Positions 1-6,732 of a stretch of DNA of 12,255 nucleotides are shown here, in pieces (position 1 is the first letter of the stretch; every line of letters starts with the position of its first letter). The DNA comes from an uncultured Nitrosomonadales bacterium (lineage in GTDB: Bacteria; Pseudomonadota; Gammaproteobacteria; Burkholderiales; Gallionellaceae), in NCBI GenBank assembly GCA_903934275.1, contig CAIZNF010000334.1, positions 1 through 12,255 of the forward strand, written 5' to 3'. The notes below the pieces were generated by a model. That model did no database searches, was not told where the DNA came from, and was given only the letters and a program-made list of their open reading frames with translations. The position numbers were made by a program, and so were the translations under genes.

Positions 1-66
1 GAGAGGGAGGAGAGGGAGGACGACACAGGTTAGGATGCTGAAGGCGTAGGTTGGCTGCAACCATAC
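1..66 (-). other. Start of an intron, running off the window
   Basis: Read on the minus strand, the exon is followed by GTATGG (66-61), then a TCCTAAC branch-site-like sequence (35-29), then an almost pure pyrimidine tract to position 1. This is the order expected of a short spliceosomal intron of about 70 nt, close to the 55-62 nt introns elsewhere in the window. The acceptor AG would fall just outside. If there is no intron, the frame would instead continue as a hydrophobic stretch. Confidence 0.5.
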
Positions 67-468
67 CTCGCGCGATAGGTTCGCCCGCCGCTTCGCCTGT
101 TTCGCCTCCATTTCCGGCTTGCGCTGGCGCTTCGTGTTCGCCCCGGGGGAGGAGGAGGACAACGAGGAGGAGGCGGAGCTGGCGGCGGAGTTACCGGCAA
201 CGTTGGCGGCATGCGACTCAATCCTTCTCCTAATCCGCTTAATGTATGCTTGAAGAGCATTTTCGACGGCCTCTGCTGACTTGTCGCTTCCGGAACCGGT
301 ACGATAGTATGCACGTACAATTTTTTCCAGCAGTTTCCGGGGCTTCGCCTCCCACTTTTTCTCTGTTTGATTCCATACCCGCCCAGGCATCGTTTTTAGC
401 AATATGTCATAGATCCCTTCAATCCCAGGATCTCCTTCATAAGTATTTTGTGGATGACCGCGAGGCAT
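67..468 (-). CDS. Partial gene, first exon, unrecognised basic protein
   Basis: I do not recognise this protein. Read on the minus strand from the ATG at 468-466, the frame gives 134 codons without a stop and then meets GAG|GTATGG, a plausible splice donor (intron begins at 66). The frame is also open upstream of the ATG to about 519, where stops appear. Residues 1-56 are mixed charged/hydrophobic and look globular (GIYDILLKTMPGRVW, then KLLEKIVRAYY). Residues 63-86 look helical and basic. A Ser/Ala run occupies about 93-108, and a bipartite basic stretch (KRQRK...KQAKRR) at about 113-128 resembles a nuclear localisation signal. The Ser run explains the GGA-rich plus strand near 150-190. A proline-rich frame overlapping it on the same strand looks less like protein. 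The 3' part of the gene lies outside the window. It is divergent from the recombinase gene at 816. That it is coding is inference from composition and the splice signals. Confidence 0.55.
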
Positions 469-815
469 TAACCCAGAACGTGAAACCGACCACGAAAAGG
501 GTGGAATATATGAATATAATTAGGAAAAAAATCATGTTCATTTTTCTGAGCATGTGTTGTGATATATATATATTTTCTGACAGCAATGACCCCGATCAAA
601 CCTTTTAATTTTTTTATTTTACCTAACCCAACACCCTAACCTTATGCCAACGCGTTTTTTTCCAGTTAAAAATTCTCAAAAGGTGGTTCAGAGTGGTCGG
701 TTAAGATCCAAAAAGAGCGGTTTGGCAGTTGGAGTGCACAAATTAATCTCTGTTCCGGCTTCACTAACCCCAGAGAGGACTTTTGACCGTGGTCAGTAAC
801 CCAACCACTCGCAGT
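469..815. promoter_or_regulatory. Divergent intergenic region with AT-rich core
   Basis: This is the 347-bp gap between two divergent start codons (468 minus, 816 plus). It holds an alternating AT run at 562-574 that could be a TATA element for the minus gene, about 95 nt from its ATG. It also holds a T-rich block near 606-626 and one degenerate CCCTAAC unit near 640. A pyrimidine tract ending in CCAG near 650-665 could be a 5'-UTR splice acceptor for the plus gene, but I see no clear donor. I see no coding frame that I would defend here. Confidence 0.35.
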
Positions 816-3195
816 ATGACAGAAGAAGAAGAGTTCAGCGACTGTGGCTCCCTGGTGTCCGACTCCGACTGCCCCCTTCTCTCTGCGGCCAGTGAAGATG
901 ATGATGATATCGGCAACGTCAGGGACTTTGTTGGCGAAGCTGTCGACGCAGACGAAGACCTATTGGTGGCGTTAAGCTCTTTGGGGTCCAGCTACACGGC
1001 CAACGTTGCAATCCGTCAACAGATTGAAGAATTGCAAACTGTTGGTCGTTGCAGTTTTCGAGTCGCTTTGCAATGCTCTATGGACGGATTCCATCACAAC
1101 CCAATGGGGTCTGTGCTGAGGTAGGTAATACATCTTTGTTCTTTGCAAATCAAACTTCCGCTGACGTCCAAACGACAGGTTTGCTGGGGACGACGTAGAA
1201 AGATCTATTATCCTTATCCATGAGGACGCTGACCTGATGGACAAATTTTCGCCTGGGTTTAGCCGTGAAGACCTCGCGCTTATGGATGGGGCCATTTTCA
1301 AAAAGGGCATGCAACACTGGCTGAGAAAAGCAGCACTCTCCGAGCACTGGGTTGATCAGACGTTCAAGACTGCCTCTACACGTTTTGTGAGGGATTTCTC
1401 TTTTTGGGCTCTGGGCCACGGATCAAAACTTAATCGGGAGCTGAATGTCGTGACCGGCTATTCAGAAAGATATGCTCTTGATGCGTTGGCAGCTATTGCC
1501 TCTGCATTGTTGTCCACCGGAAACCTTGCAATGTTTTGCAGTGCTTCGGCGCTATTAAACCTGGTGGGCCTGCAAAGCAACGGCGCCGCAGAAAAACGTG
1601 ATTATGTAGCAGAATGTTCGATTGGAAGCAGGACGGCCAGACTGTGTCACGTCGTGTTGGCATTCCGATTCGCCTATGCGTGCCGAGGAATTAGCGTCGA
1701 GAAGGGAATTGCCGCCGCTGGCCTCGCTCGACTCAAGGGGGGAATCGGTATGTTCAGTGTTTGTTCCAAGTACATCGCGTGTTCTTTGCTCACGCACGCA
1801 TTTGTTGCCGACTCAGCGTTTCTGAAGCAAGGACATTTGCGCTCGTTGTCGACGTTAGACGCTCGAAAGGCACGGACGGCCCAGATGAAGCCGTGGCCAG
1901 AAGTCTGGGCCAATCAAGCTGGTGTCACAGCCTCGTCCCTCGCGCGCCTTTTGACCACCGTGAACTCTGATGGGCGGGCGACTGCTGGCACGCGAACGGC
2001 AGTTTGGGAGTTTGAAAACGACATGGTGACAGAGTTGTCGACTCAAAATGGTTCGGCCCGGCCGGTCAATTTGGCCAGCTATCTTGTGCGAGATGTTCGT
2101 GCGCGTAAAGACACTGGAGGCACGCTTCACCAGATCGATATCGATGAATGGGGCGGCAAAGGCCACCAGAATCGCCATCTGCGACATGCATCACCGCTCT
2201 CCGGCAGCGGTCCTGCACAACCACACGGTTGCTACAAAGTTGTTGACCCGGAGTGTGTGGTCCATTTTGGTATGTGGCTTGGTAAAACTGTGCTTGGCAT
2301 GCCGTCGGCCGAACCCTGGCCGGCGTTGAAGTCGTTGTCACCGCTGGCGGCTGCGCACCTGTCAAAGGTAGGCCTCCGAAGTCTGATGCTCAGTGGGGCT
2401 CCCGATTCGGGCCACGTACTTCTGGCTTACAACGGCGAGGGCCCCATAAACCGCAGCTCGCTGTTTGTCCAGCTCAAGCAGCGCACGGGCGTGGCGCCTC
2501 GATTCGTGCGGCGCGCCCAATCTTCGCACATTGCAGATGTTTTGGTGGAGGACGCTGCCGGAGGACTGAGCACTGGAGGCGCTTCGCATGCGTTCGCAGA
2601 CCTTGTCAGTCACTTATCCTCAACCTCACTCGCAAACTATGTCCACCATCAACAAGAGCAGGTCCGTGGCGCTACTGCTTTAGCAGCTGTGCGTCGGTCT
2701 GTCAGTGGCGCTGCGCACGCCCTAGTAGAGACCCGGAACAACGCCGCCGCTCCGTCTGAGACGATGGTAACCCAGAGAGTTGTGGCTGCCGCTTCGAGTG
2801 TTCTCCCGCTCATGAGTGAGAGGTTGCAGACCGAGCCGCTGGCCGGCGGCTATGAGCCCATGCCCAGCAGCCATGATATCGACGCCGACGACTTCTCTAA
2901 CGCAAGCGACAATGGCTCGGAAATGCCGCAGCCGAATGGGAGCCTGGAGCACAACCAGCAGCGCCGCAGAGCCGCACGCAATACGATCAAATTTCACCCG
3001 CAAGCAGCCTCGTGCGGCACGTGTGGGACTGTTTTCTCGGATAAAAAGGCTTTGTTGAAACATCAAACTTTATCGGCCCGCACTTGTCAAGCGCGGAGGG
3101 AGCTGGCCGGAGATCGTTTGGCGGAGATAATTGCGGCGGGAGACAAAGCAGCCCACATGCAGCGGATGGAGGCCCGGGCCCAGAAGCTCAAGTAA
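816..3195 (+). CDS. Tyrosine recombinase-like protein with CCHC zinc finger (two exons)
   Basis: Spliced as join(816..1120,1179..3195), giving 773 residues. Splicing joins an AG|G arginine codon (residue 102) and keeps the frame. ATG 816 is the first ATG in the frame; the extra upstream codons lack one. Residues 1-60 are acidic and Ser-rich. The region from about 370 to 600 matches the catalytic core of tyrosine recombinases: R396 in NGSARPVNLASYLVRDV (Arg I box), K429 (beta-hairpin Lys), R546 in RFVRRAQSSHI (Arg II box), H580 and nucleophile Y589 in SHLSSTSLANYVH, with the usual 9-residue H-to-Y step. The usual box II histidine is R543. These enzymes cut and rejoin DNA through a 3'-phosphotyrosine. 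A zinc finger follows (C714, C717, H730, C738; C-x2-C-x12-H-x7-C), then a basic helical tail. Crypton, DIRS and Starship elements encode such enzymes, but I cannot assign a family. All core residues but one are kept, so it may be active. Confidence 0.85.
1121..1178 (+). other. 58-nt spliceosomal intron in the recombinase gene
   Basis: The donor is CTGAG|GTAGGTAA and the acceptor ACGACAG|GTTTGC, with a CTGAC branch-site-like sequence at 1160-1164. Removing it joins two open frames, 816-1120 and 1179-3195, into one. Without splicing the first frame stops at 1124. Its length matches the two introns at 4557 and 5013. Confidence 0.85.
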
Positions 3196-3207
3196 AAATT
3201 GGTCTAG
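3105..3207 (+). repeat. Recombinase 3' end, copy A of a duplicated 103-bp segment
   Basis: This stretch encodes the last 30 residues of the recombinase-like protein plus its stop codon and 12 bp beyond. It recurs as copy B at 3632-3748 with 3 substitutions and a 14-bp insertion, so copy A is the intact, coding version. Confidence 0.95.
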
Positions 3208-3396
3208 CCTGAAAACACTGTACCATTTTATACACATGTCGTGTGAGTATTCGCATAGCCCTAAGCCAAGCTGCGGAACGTACGCATGTTCTGTACATTC
3301 ATGTAAACACACAGGGTAGTGGCTGTGCGTATGGCAAGTGCGTAGCTACCACTAGCTACAAGTGCGCTGGGGGCCTCATGGGGTCCCTTCCTCTAG

Positions 3397-3415
3397 CTAC
3401 ATGTATTACATGTAG
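3397..3415. repeat. Perfect 19-bp palindrome
   Basis: CTACATGTA and TACATGTAG are exact inverted complements around a single central T. The arms could form a cruciform or bind a dimeric protein. The same TACATGTA words recur near 6560-6655, so it may be part of a dispersed family rather than a specific site. Confidence 0.8.
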
Positions 3416-3459
3416 ATCGTAGCTGGCGCCAATATGATCACCCATGGCTGGTACTACTA

Positions 3460-3493
3460 CCGACTAGTCTCAATGGCCGACTAGTCTCAATGA
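3460..3493 (+). repeat. 17-bp tandem duplication
   Basis: CCGACTAGTCTCAATGG (3460-3476) is followed directly by a copy with one changed base (3477-3493). The pair is bracketed by CATGGCTGG at 3443-3451 and 3495-3503. A related CCGACTAGT lies just after duplicate copy B, at about 3752. It may be a repair or excision footprint, but nothing shows which. Confidence 0.85.
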
Positions 3494-3631
3494 CCATGGC
3501 TGGCTGTACCTGGCTGTACATGTACCTACGTACCTACATATAAACACACGGGACACGGGGCAGTTGGCCTTGTGGAACGCACTGGCTCCCTCACGCACGC
3601 AGCCAGCCACTTGCCCTCATGTGGTAAGGGG

Positions 3632-3748
3632 GGCCGGAAATCGTTTGGCGGAGATAATTGCGGCGGAAGACAAAGCAGCCCACATGCAGCGGATGGATGC
3701 CCGGGCCCAGAAGACCCTAACCCTAAGCTCAAGTAAAAATTGGTCTAG
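3632..3748 (+). pseudogene. Copy B of the recombinase 3' end, with telomere-type insert
   Basis: This is a second copy of 3105-3207, 527 bp downstream in the same orientation. It differs by 3 substitutions in 103 bases and by 14 extra bases. It begins inside the codons for GDRLAEII and covers the recombinase C-terminus, stop and first UTR bases, so it is a gene fragment. The insertion shifts the frame past the original stop. It could in principle act as an alternative last exon, but I see no good acceptor, so a fragment from a segmental duplication is more likely. Confidence 0.8.
3714..3727 (+). repeat. Interstitial telomere-type insert, (CCCTAA)2
   Basis: The 14 bases ACCCTAACCCTAAG are present in copy B and absent from the otherwise near-identical copy A, where CAGAAG joins CTCAAG directly. 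The core at 3715-3726 is two perfect CCCTAA units, the complement of the common TTAGGG telomere repeat. This looks like repeat addition during break repair. Confidence 0.85.
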
Positions 3749-4251
3749 GCACCGACTAGTACGCATAAAATCAGCGTTTCGAGGCCAATGACTTTGCACC
3801 CACGCCTCGCGGCTGAACATACCACCCCCGCAAGCTCCGCACACACTCGCTGCTTCAATCAGCCCCAGCGTCTGGAGCGAGAGTACCAATGCTTAAATTA
3901 ATTAAAATGTTTTTCCTGCAGCTTTTCGTGCAGAACACAGGCCTCATTGATGTGGCCTTCCCTGCTGTCAGCCGCAGCCCAGCAGAAACAAGCAAAAACC
4001 CAAAATCGTGGACTCAGAAGTTCGCCTTCTGACCGCTGGATATCCAAGTTTTTTTCTGTCCGAAAAATTTCACTTCCGCGTTCCAGAACATAGACTTGGT
4101 CAAAGCTTGTAAAACCACGCCAAAGTGGCTGGCGTGGCTACTTTTTGGTCGTTTTTGTGAGTGGGCTCATATTTCCTGCGCAATAGCGGTTTCCAACTCC
4201 TTATTCCTTTTTCCAAAGCCGACAATTTTTCAGGGCGCGTGGAACTGTGGG

Positions 4252-5745
4252 ATGGAAGAGGCACCCGGCAAACGACGGGCAGACTCAGATGCCGCAGATT
4301 TGATGTACGAGTGGGGGCGCTCTGTCCGCCCGGCAAAATTAATGAAAGTGCTTGGCACACTTTTGCTAGCATCGGTCGCGATTGGTGTTTTGACCTCCGA
4401 CTGGAATAACCAAGTTCTCTGTAATGGATATTCGGAAAATGTCTATCGGGCTATGCACGAGGATCATCACCGAGTGACTGCCTTCGAAATTGGGCTGACA
4501 GCCTATTTTATTTGGTTGTTGGAGAATACCGAAGGGCCACTGGTGGTTATTGAGATGTAAGCAACATTCTGGTGTACTGAGGTGTTGTTTATTTATTAAA
4601 CCCGTTTTGCTTTTTCAGTGGCTGTGGCCAGTTTCTCACCCTCACAAAGATGCTCGTCTTACTGGCTGCTTCCGTACGCCTGACTGCGGAACAGAAGGAG
4701 CGTATCTCACAAATGGTCATAATTTGTATCGAAGGCAATGTGAAGGCTGCCGCGATAGCAGCGACAACCGTAGAGGGTGATTCCATGATGAAAGGGAGAG
4801 TGCATATCATCCCCGGACTGTCTACCACTCCAAGCGTGGTTAATCAAGTCCAGATTTTTATTGACGACGTCCCTGGTGCCATCGTCGTGGGTGCAGTTTG
4901 TGAACTGTTGGGTTCATTAGCGACAGTTGAAGGCTACGAATATGTCATGCGCAACCTTACTGCGTCGTTTCCAGTCATCACCTATACTCCGGGCCCCGAT
5001 CGTTACGCTACGGTGAGTGTTCTAGCCCGTGCTGCTCGCTCCGTACTAATTGTTCCCTTCGTGCCAGATCATGCACCCTGCCTGCGTGCAAGCATATGAT
5101 ATTTCGGGACAACGGGGAAATCTCGCGCGAAAAGATGTGCTCGCTGACTCCGCGGGCCGGTTTTGCTCTGTTCAGAAACTAAATTTTGCGCAGACGCGCA
5201 CTTTTCCAAAGCCAGCGCTCTTGGAGTTTATTACTGCCGCATCTCGACGACAGGACAGCATGGAGTCGCGTACCACCTCGTGGCGTGTCGAACTAGACTG
5301 CGTCTGCAATTGCCTGGCATTTTTTATTTGGTTTGCTTTTGATACAGGTTTAGTCCTTGGTTCTACTAAGTTCACTGGCTTTCCGTACGATTTATCGTGC
5401 GGGTCCGGCGATGATCCTCGAATGCTGCGTCCGGCTGGTGTATCTGATGGCAGTAGCAACGTGAACGATGGCCTAACTGCCAACACCAATTGGCGCAACA
5501 TTATTTTGTGGTTGCCCTACATGAACCTTTCCTGCGGGGAGGTCCTTACCGTTCAGACACGTGTGGACACAACAGAGTTCAACGTGGTTTACCATTTTGA
5601 AATTTTTCGAGGAGTTGACGGCAACCACCCGGTTAGGCGCATTTCTTTAAAAGCGACAGATATGATCGGTTGTGATTGGCGAAAAGTAACCGCAGCTTCC
5701 CCAGTTCCAATCGTCCCGGTCGAGAGCGAGGGACGCCGTCGGTGA
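4252..5745 (+). CDS. PRMT-like protein arginine methyltransferase (three exons)
   Basis: Spliced as join(4252..4556,4619..5012,5068..5745), giving 458 residues. ATG 4252 is the only in-frame ATG before the conserved region. Landmarks follow the arginine methyltransferase order: an N-terminal helix VYRAMHEDHHRVTAF (64-78) resembling the PRMT D..R segment; SAM motif I VVIEIGCGQ (98-106), created by the first splice; acidic post-I IICIEGN (E140); a double-E loop CELLGSLATVE with E197 and E206, nine apart as in PRMT1; and a C-terminal beta-barrel with LAFFIWFAF (316-324) and NWRNIILWLPY...CGEVL (374-393). PRMTs transfer methyl from SAM to arginine of histones and RNA-binding proteins. Here the THW loop reads TNW (373-375), replacing the usual His, so activity or specificity is uncertain. 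A stretch at 30-48 is hydrophobic. An alternative 3' end is listed separately. The subclass is unknown. Confidence 0.8.
4557..4618 (+). other. 62-nt intron, PRMT-like gene
   Basis: The donor is GAGAT|GTAAGC and the acceptor CTTTTTCAG|TGG, with a strong pyrimidine tract. Removal joins an ATT codon and builds the SAM-binding motif VVIEIGCGQ across the junction. That a family motif appears only after splicing is strong support. Without splicing the frame stops at 4560. Confidence 0.9.
5013..5067 (+). other. 55-nt intron, PRMT-like gene
   Basis: The donor is CTACG|GTGAGTG and the acceptor TTCGTGCCAG|ATC, with a CTAAT branch-site-like sequence near 5046. The intron falls between codons (phase 0). 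Without splicing the frame would stop at about 5099 and lose the beta-barrel. Confidence 0.85.
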
Positions 5746-5747
5746 AT

Positions 5748-5809
5748 GCTCTTCTTTGAAGTTTAGGACGGCGCCCCGGCTCCGGCCCCGAATAAACTTC
5801 TGTGTCCAC
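5748..5809 (+). repeat. 62-bp direct repeat, copy 1
   Basis: It starts just after the TGA of the PRMT-like gene and matches 5949-6010 at 61 of 62 positions. A weaker match extends upstream into the last codons (GACGCCGTCGGTGAATGC versus CTGCCGCCTTCGGTCAAAGC, counting from about 5731 and 5931). The copies are 201 bp apart in the same orientation. Confidence 0.95.
5791..5796 (+). terminator. Polyadenylation signal AATAAA, proximal
   Basis: AATAAA 46 bp after the TGA of the PRMT-like gene, inside repeat copy 1, followed by T/G-rich sequence at 5800-5845. This is a normal distance and setting for a eukaryotic 3'-end signal. Confidence 0.6.
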
Positions 5810-5848
5810 TGGTCAACATTTTGTTTTCTTGTGTTTTCTTTTTTTCAG

Positions 5849-5868
5849 CGGGGGGACGGGTGACCACG
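5849..5868 (+). other. Candidate 20-nt micro-exon of the PRMT-like gene
   Basis: Twenty bases lie between a very strong acceptor (a T-rich tract of about 25 nt ending in TTTTTTTCAG) and a perfect donor (GTAAGT at 5869). The following 56 nt (5869-5924) look like a normal intron of this gene, ending in GCTTCACAG. If the third exon uses the GTGAAT at 5742 as donor, bypassing the TGA at 5743, then 5741, 5849-5868 and 5925 join in one frame. The product then gains residues encoded up to a TAG at 6209, about 559 residues in total. Confidence 0.5.
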
Positions 5869-5948
5869 GTAAGTGCGCTGTACGTAGACTGCACCATTCA
5901 GCCCTCACCTTTCATGCTTCACAGATTTCCCTGCCGCCTTCGGTCAAA

Positions 5949-6010
5949 GCTCTTCTTTGAAGTTTAGGACGGCGCCCCGGCTCCGGCCCCGAATAAACTT
6001 CTCTGTCCAC
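5949..6010 (+). repeat. 62-bp direct repeat, copy 2
   Basis: Second copy of 5748-5809, one mismatch. It lies after the candidate micro-exon and leads directly into the 11-bp minisatellite. It carries its own AATAAA, so the gene may have two possible 3' ends. Confidence 0.95.
5992..5997 (+). terminator. Polyadenylation signal AATAAA, distal copy
   Basis: The same hexamer in repeat copy 2. It would serve a transcript that splices over the proximal site, but it would lie inside the reading frame of the candidate last exon (ending at 6211), which weakens one of the two readings. The sequence after it is the minisatellite rather than a T/G-rich element. Confidence 0.3.
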
Positions 6011-6016
6011 ACTGGT

Positions 6017-6166
6017 GCCAGCCAGGCGCCAGCCAGGTGCCAGCCATGTGCCAGCCAGGTGCCAGCCAGTGCCAGCGAGGTGCCAGCCAGGTGCCAGCCA
6101 GGTGCCAGCCAGGCGTCAGCCAGGTGCCAGCCAGGTGCCAGCCAGGTGTCAGCCAGGTGCCAGCCA
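6017..6166 (+). repeat. 11-bp minisatellite, about 13.7 copies
   Basis: The unit is GCCAGCCAGGT. There are thirteen full units, one of them 10 bp, and a final partial. Variants are GGC for GGT, GTCAG for GCCAG, and single changes in units 3 and 6. The unit has no stop in any frame, so long repetitive frames appear on both strands. None needs to be a protein, apart from the possible terminal exon noted separately. Confidence 0.98.
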
Positions 6167-6168
6167 AT

Positions 6169-6550
6169 GTACAAAACGTCTATGTATGTAGGCCGACATG
6201 CGTGCATGTAGGTAGTAGCTAGCTGCAAGTTGAAGCAACAGCTACATGCTAGTAGTACTGCTAGTAGCTAGCTAGGGAAGGGTACAAAACGTCTATGTAT
6301 GTGGGCCGACATGCGTGCATGTAGGCAGTAGCTAGCTGCAAGTTGAAGCAACAGCTACATGCTAGTAGTACTGCTAGTAGCTAGCTAGGGAAGGGTACAA
6401 AACGTCTATGTATGTAGGCCGACATGCGTGCATGTTGGTAGTAACTAGCTGCAAGTTGAAGCAACAGCTACATGCTAGGAGTAGGTAGTAGCTAGCTGCA
6501 AGTTGAAGCAACAGCTACATGCTAGGAGTACTAGTACTAGGGAGGGAAGA
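6169..6550 (+). repeat. 113-bp tandem repeat with a shortened third copy
   Basis: Copies at 6169-6281 and 6282-6394 are each 113 bp and nearly identical. Copy 3 starts at 6395 and diverges after about 88 bp. Inside it a 47-bp part is itself tandemly repeated (6437-6483, 6484-6530), ending near 6550. Each full unit contains a bulged hairpin (GTAGCT...GTTG-AAG-CAACAGCTAC) and an imperfect palindrome (CTAGTAGTACTGCTAG). No coding signal is seen. Confidence 0.95.
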
Positions 6551-6732
6551 GGGGTATCCCACATGTAGCTAGGTTACATGTACATGTAGTAGCATAGCTA
6601 GCAACCTACATACACTAGTACATGTAGACAGCTCGAAGCGAGCTACATGTACATGGCGTGCATCGAATGCATTGAATGCATCTTTGGTCATGCTAGAAGC
6701 GAGCTGTAGCTAGAATCGAGACAGTCCGTTGA
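6551..6732. other. Palindrome-rich spacer after the tandem repeats
   Basis: TACATGTA, CTAGC and GCATCGAATGCA words recur in this 182-bp spacer; GCATCGAATGCA occurs near 6660 and again near 6738, the second overlapping the end of the methyltransferase gene. There is no gene. For the convergent 3' ends of the flanking genes I find no AATAAA on the minus strand here. Confidence 0.6.
6619..6651. repeat. Hairpin with 6-bp inner and 7-bp outer stems
   Basis: AGCTCG (6630-6635) and CGAGCT (6639-6644) pair around an AAG loop. Outside this, TACATGT (6619-6625) pairs with ACATGTA (6645-6651), leaving a 4-nt bulge on one side. It lies 80 bp beyond the stop codon of the minus-strand methyltransferase gene, so it could shape that transcript's 3' end. 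It may also be only part of the local palindromic repeats. Confidence 0.7.

Larger units (their letters stand above)
3196..4251. other. Gene-poor spacer with repeats
   Basis: I see no convincing gene in these 1056 bp. The left half (3230-3560) is full of TACATGTA, AGCTAC and GTACCTAC words, short duplications and a perfect palindrome. It is followed by the second copy of the recombinase tail. From 3750 to 4251 the sequence looks unique: TTAATTAA at about 3897, and a GTGAGT near 4158 with a pyrimidine tract ending in CAG at 4233 that could bound a 5'-UTR intron of the methyltransferase gene that follows. No AATAAA is seen just after the recombinase stop. No tRNA or rRNA is visible. Confidence 0.6.
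5925..6211 (+). other. Candidate alternative last exon running into the minisatellite
   Basis: From the acceptor at 5924 the frame set by the micro-exon stays open to TAG 6209-6211. It reads FPAAFGQSSSLKFRTAPR, then an 11-residue repeat (CQPGASQVPAR-like) from the 11-bp minisatellite, then a short tail. The minisatellite unit contains no stop in any frame, so openness here is weak evidence for coding. The splice signals are the better argument. Confidence 0.35.

Noticed and set aside
30..320. Proline-rich frame on the minus strand
   Set aside because: The proline run is GGA/GGC-rich DNA read out of frame. The neighbouring frame on the same strand gives a more protein-like sequence and ends at splice-like signals.
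783..815. N-terminal extension of the recombinase from TTG 783
   Set aside because: There is no ATG before 816 in this frame, and a non-ATG start is not expected in a eukaryotic nuclear gene.
3715..3726. A true telomere or chromosome end
   Set aside because: Only two CCCTAA units, flanked on both sides by unique sequence and genes, so it is an interstitial insert.
3564..3791. Independent small gene containing copy B of the recombinase tail
   Set aside because: It begins without an ATG, is a fragment of a known upstream gene, and its frame is altered by the telomere-type insertion.
4096..4251. N-terminal extension of the PRMT-like protein from TTG 4096
   Set aside because: It lacks an ATG, and part of it resembles a short intron (GTGAGT near 4158 to CAG at 4233).
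5944..6228. Trp/His-rich (WHLAG) repeat protein on the minus strand
   Set aside because: It is only the 11-bp minisatellite read in a frame that has no stop; there is no start context or other coding support.
6169..6530. CRISPR array
   Set aside because: The units are 113 bp direct tandem copies with no distinct spacers, in a eukaryotic setting.
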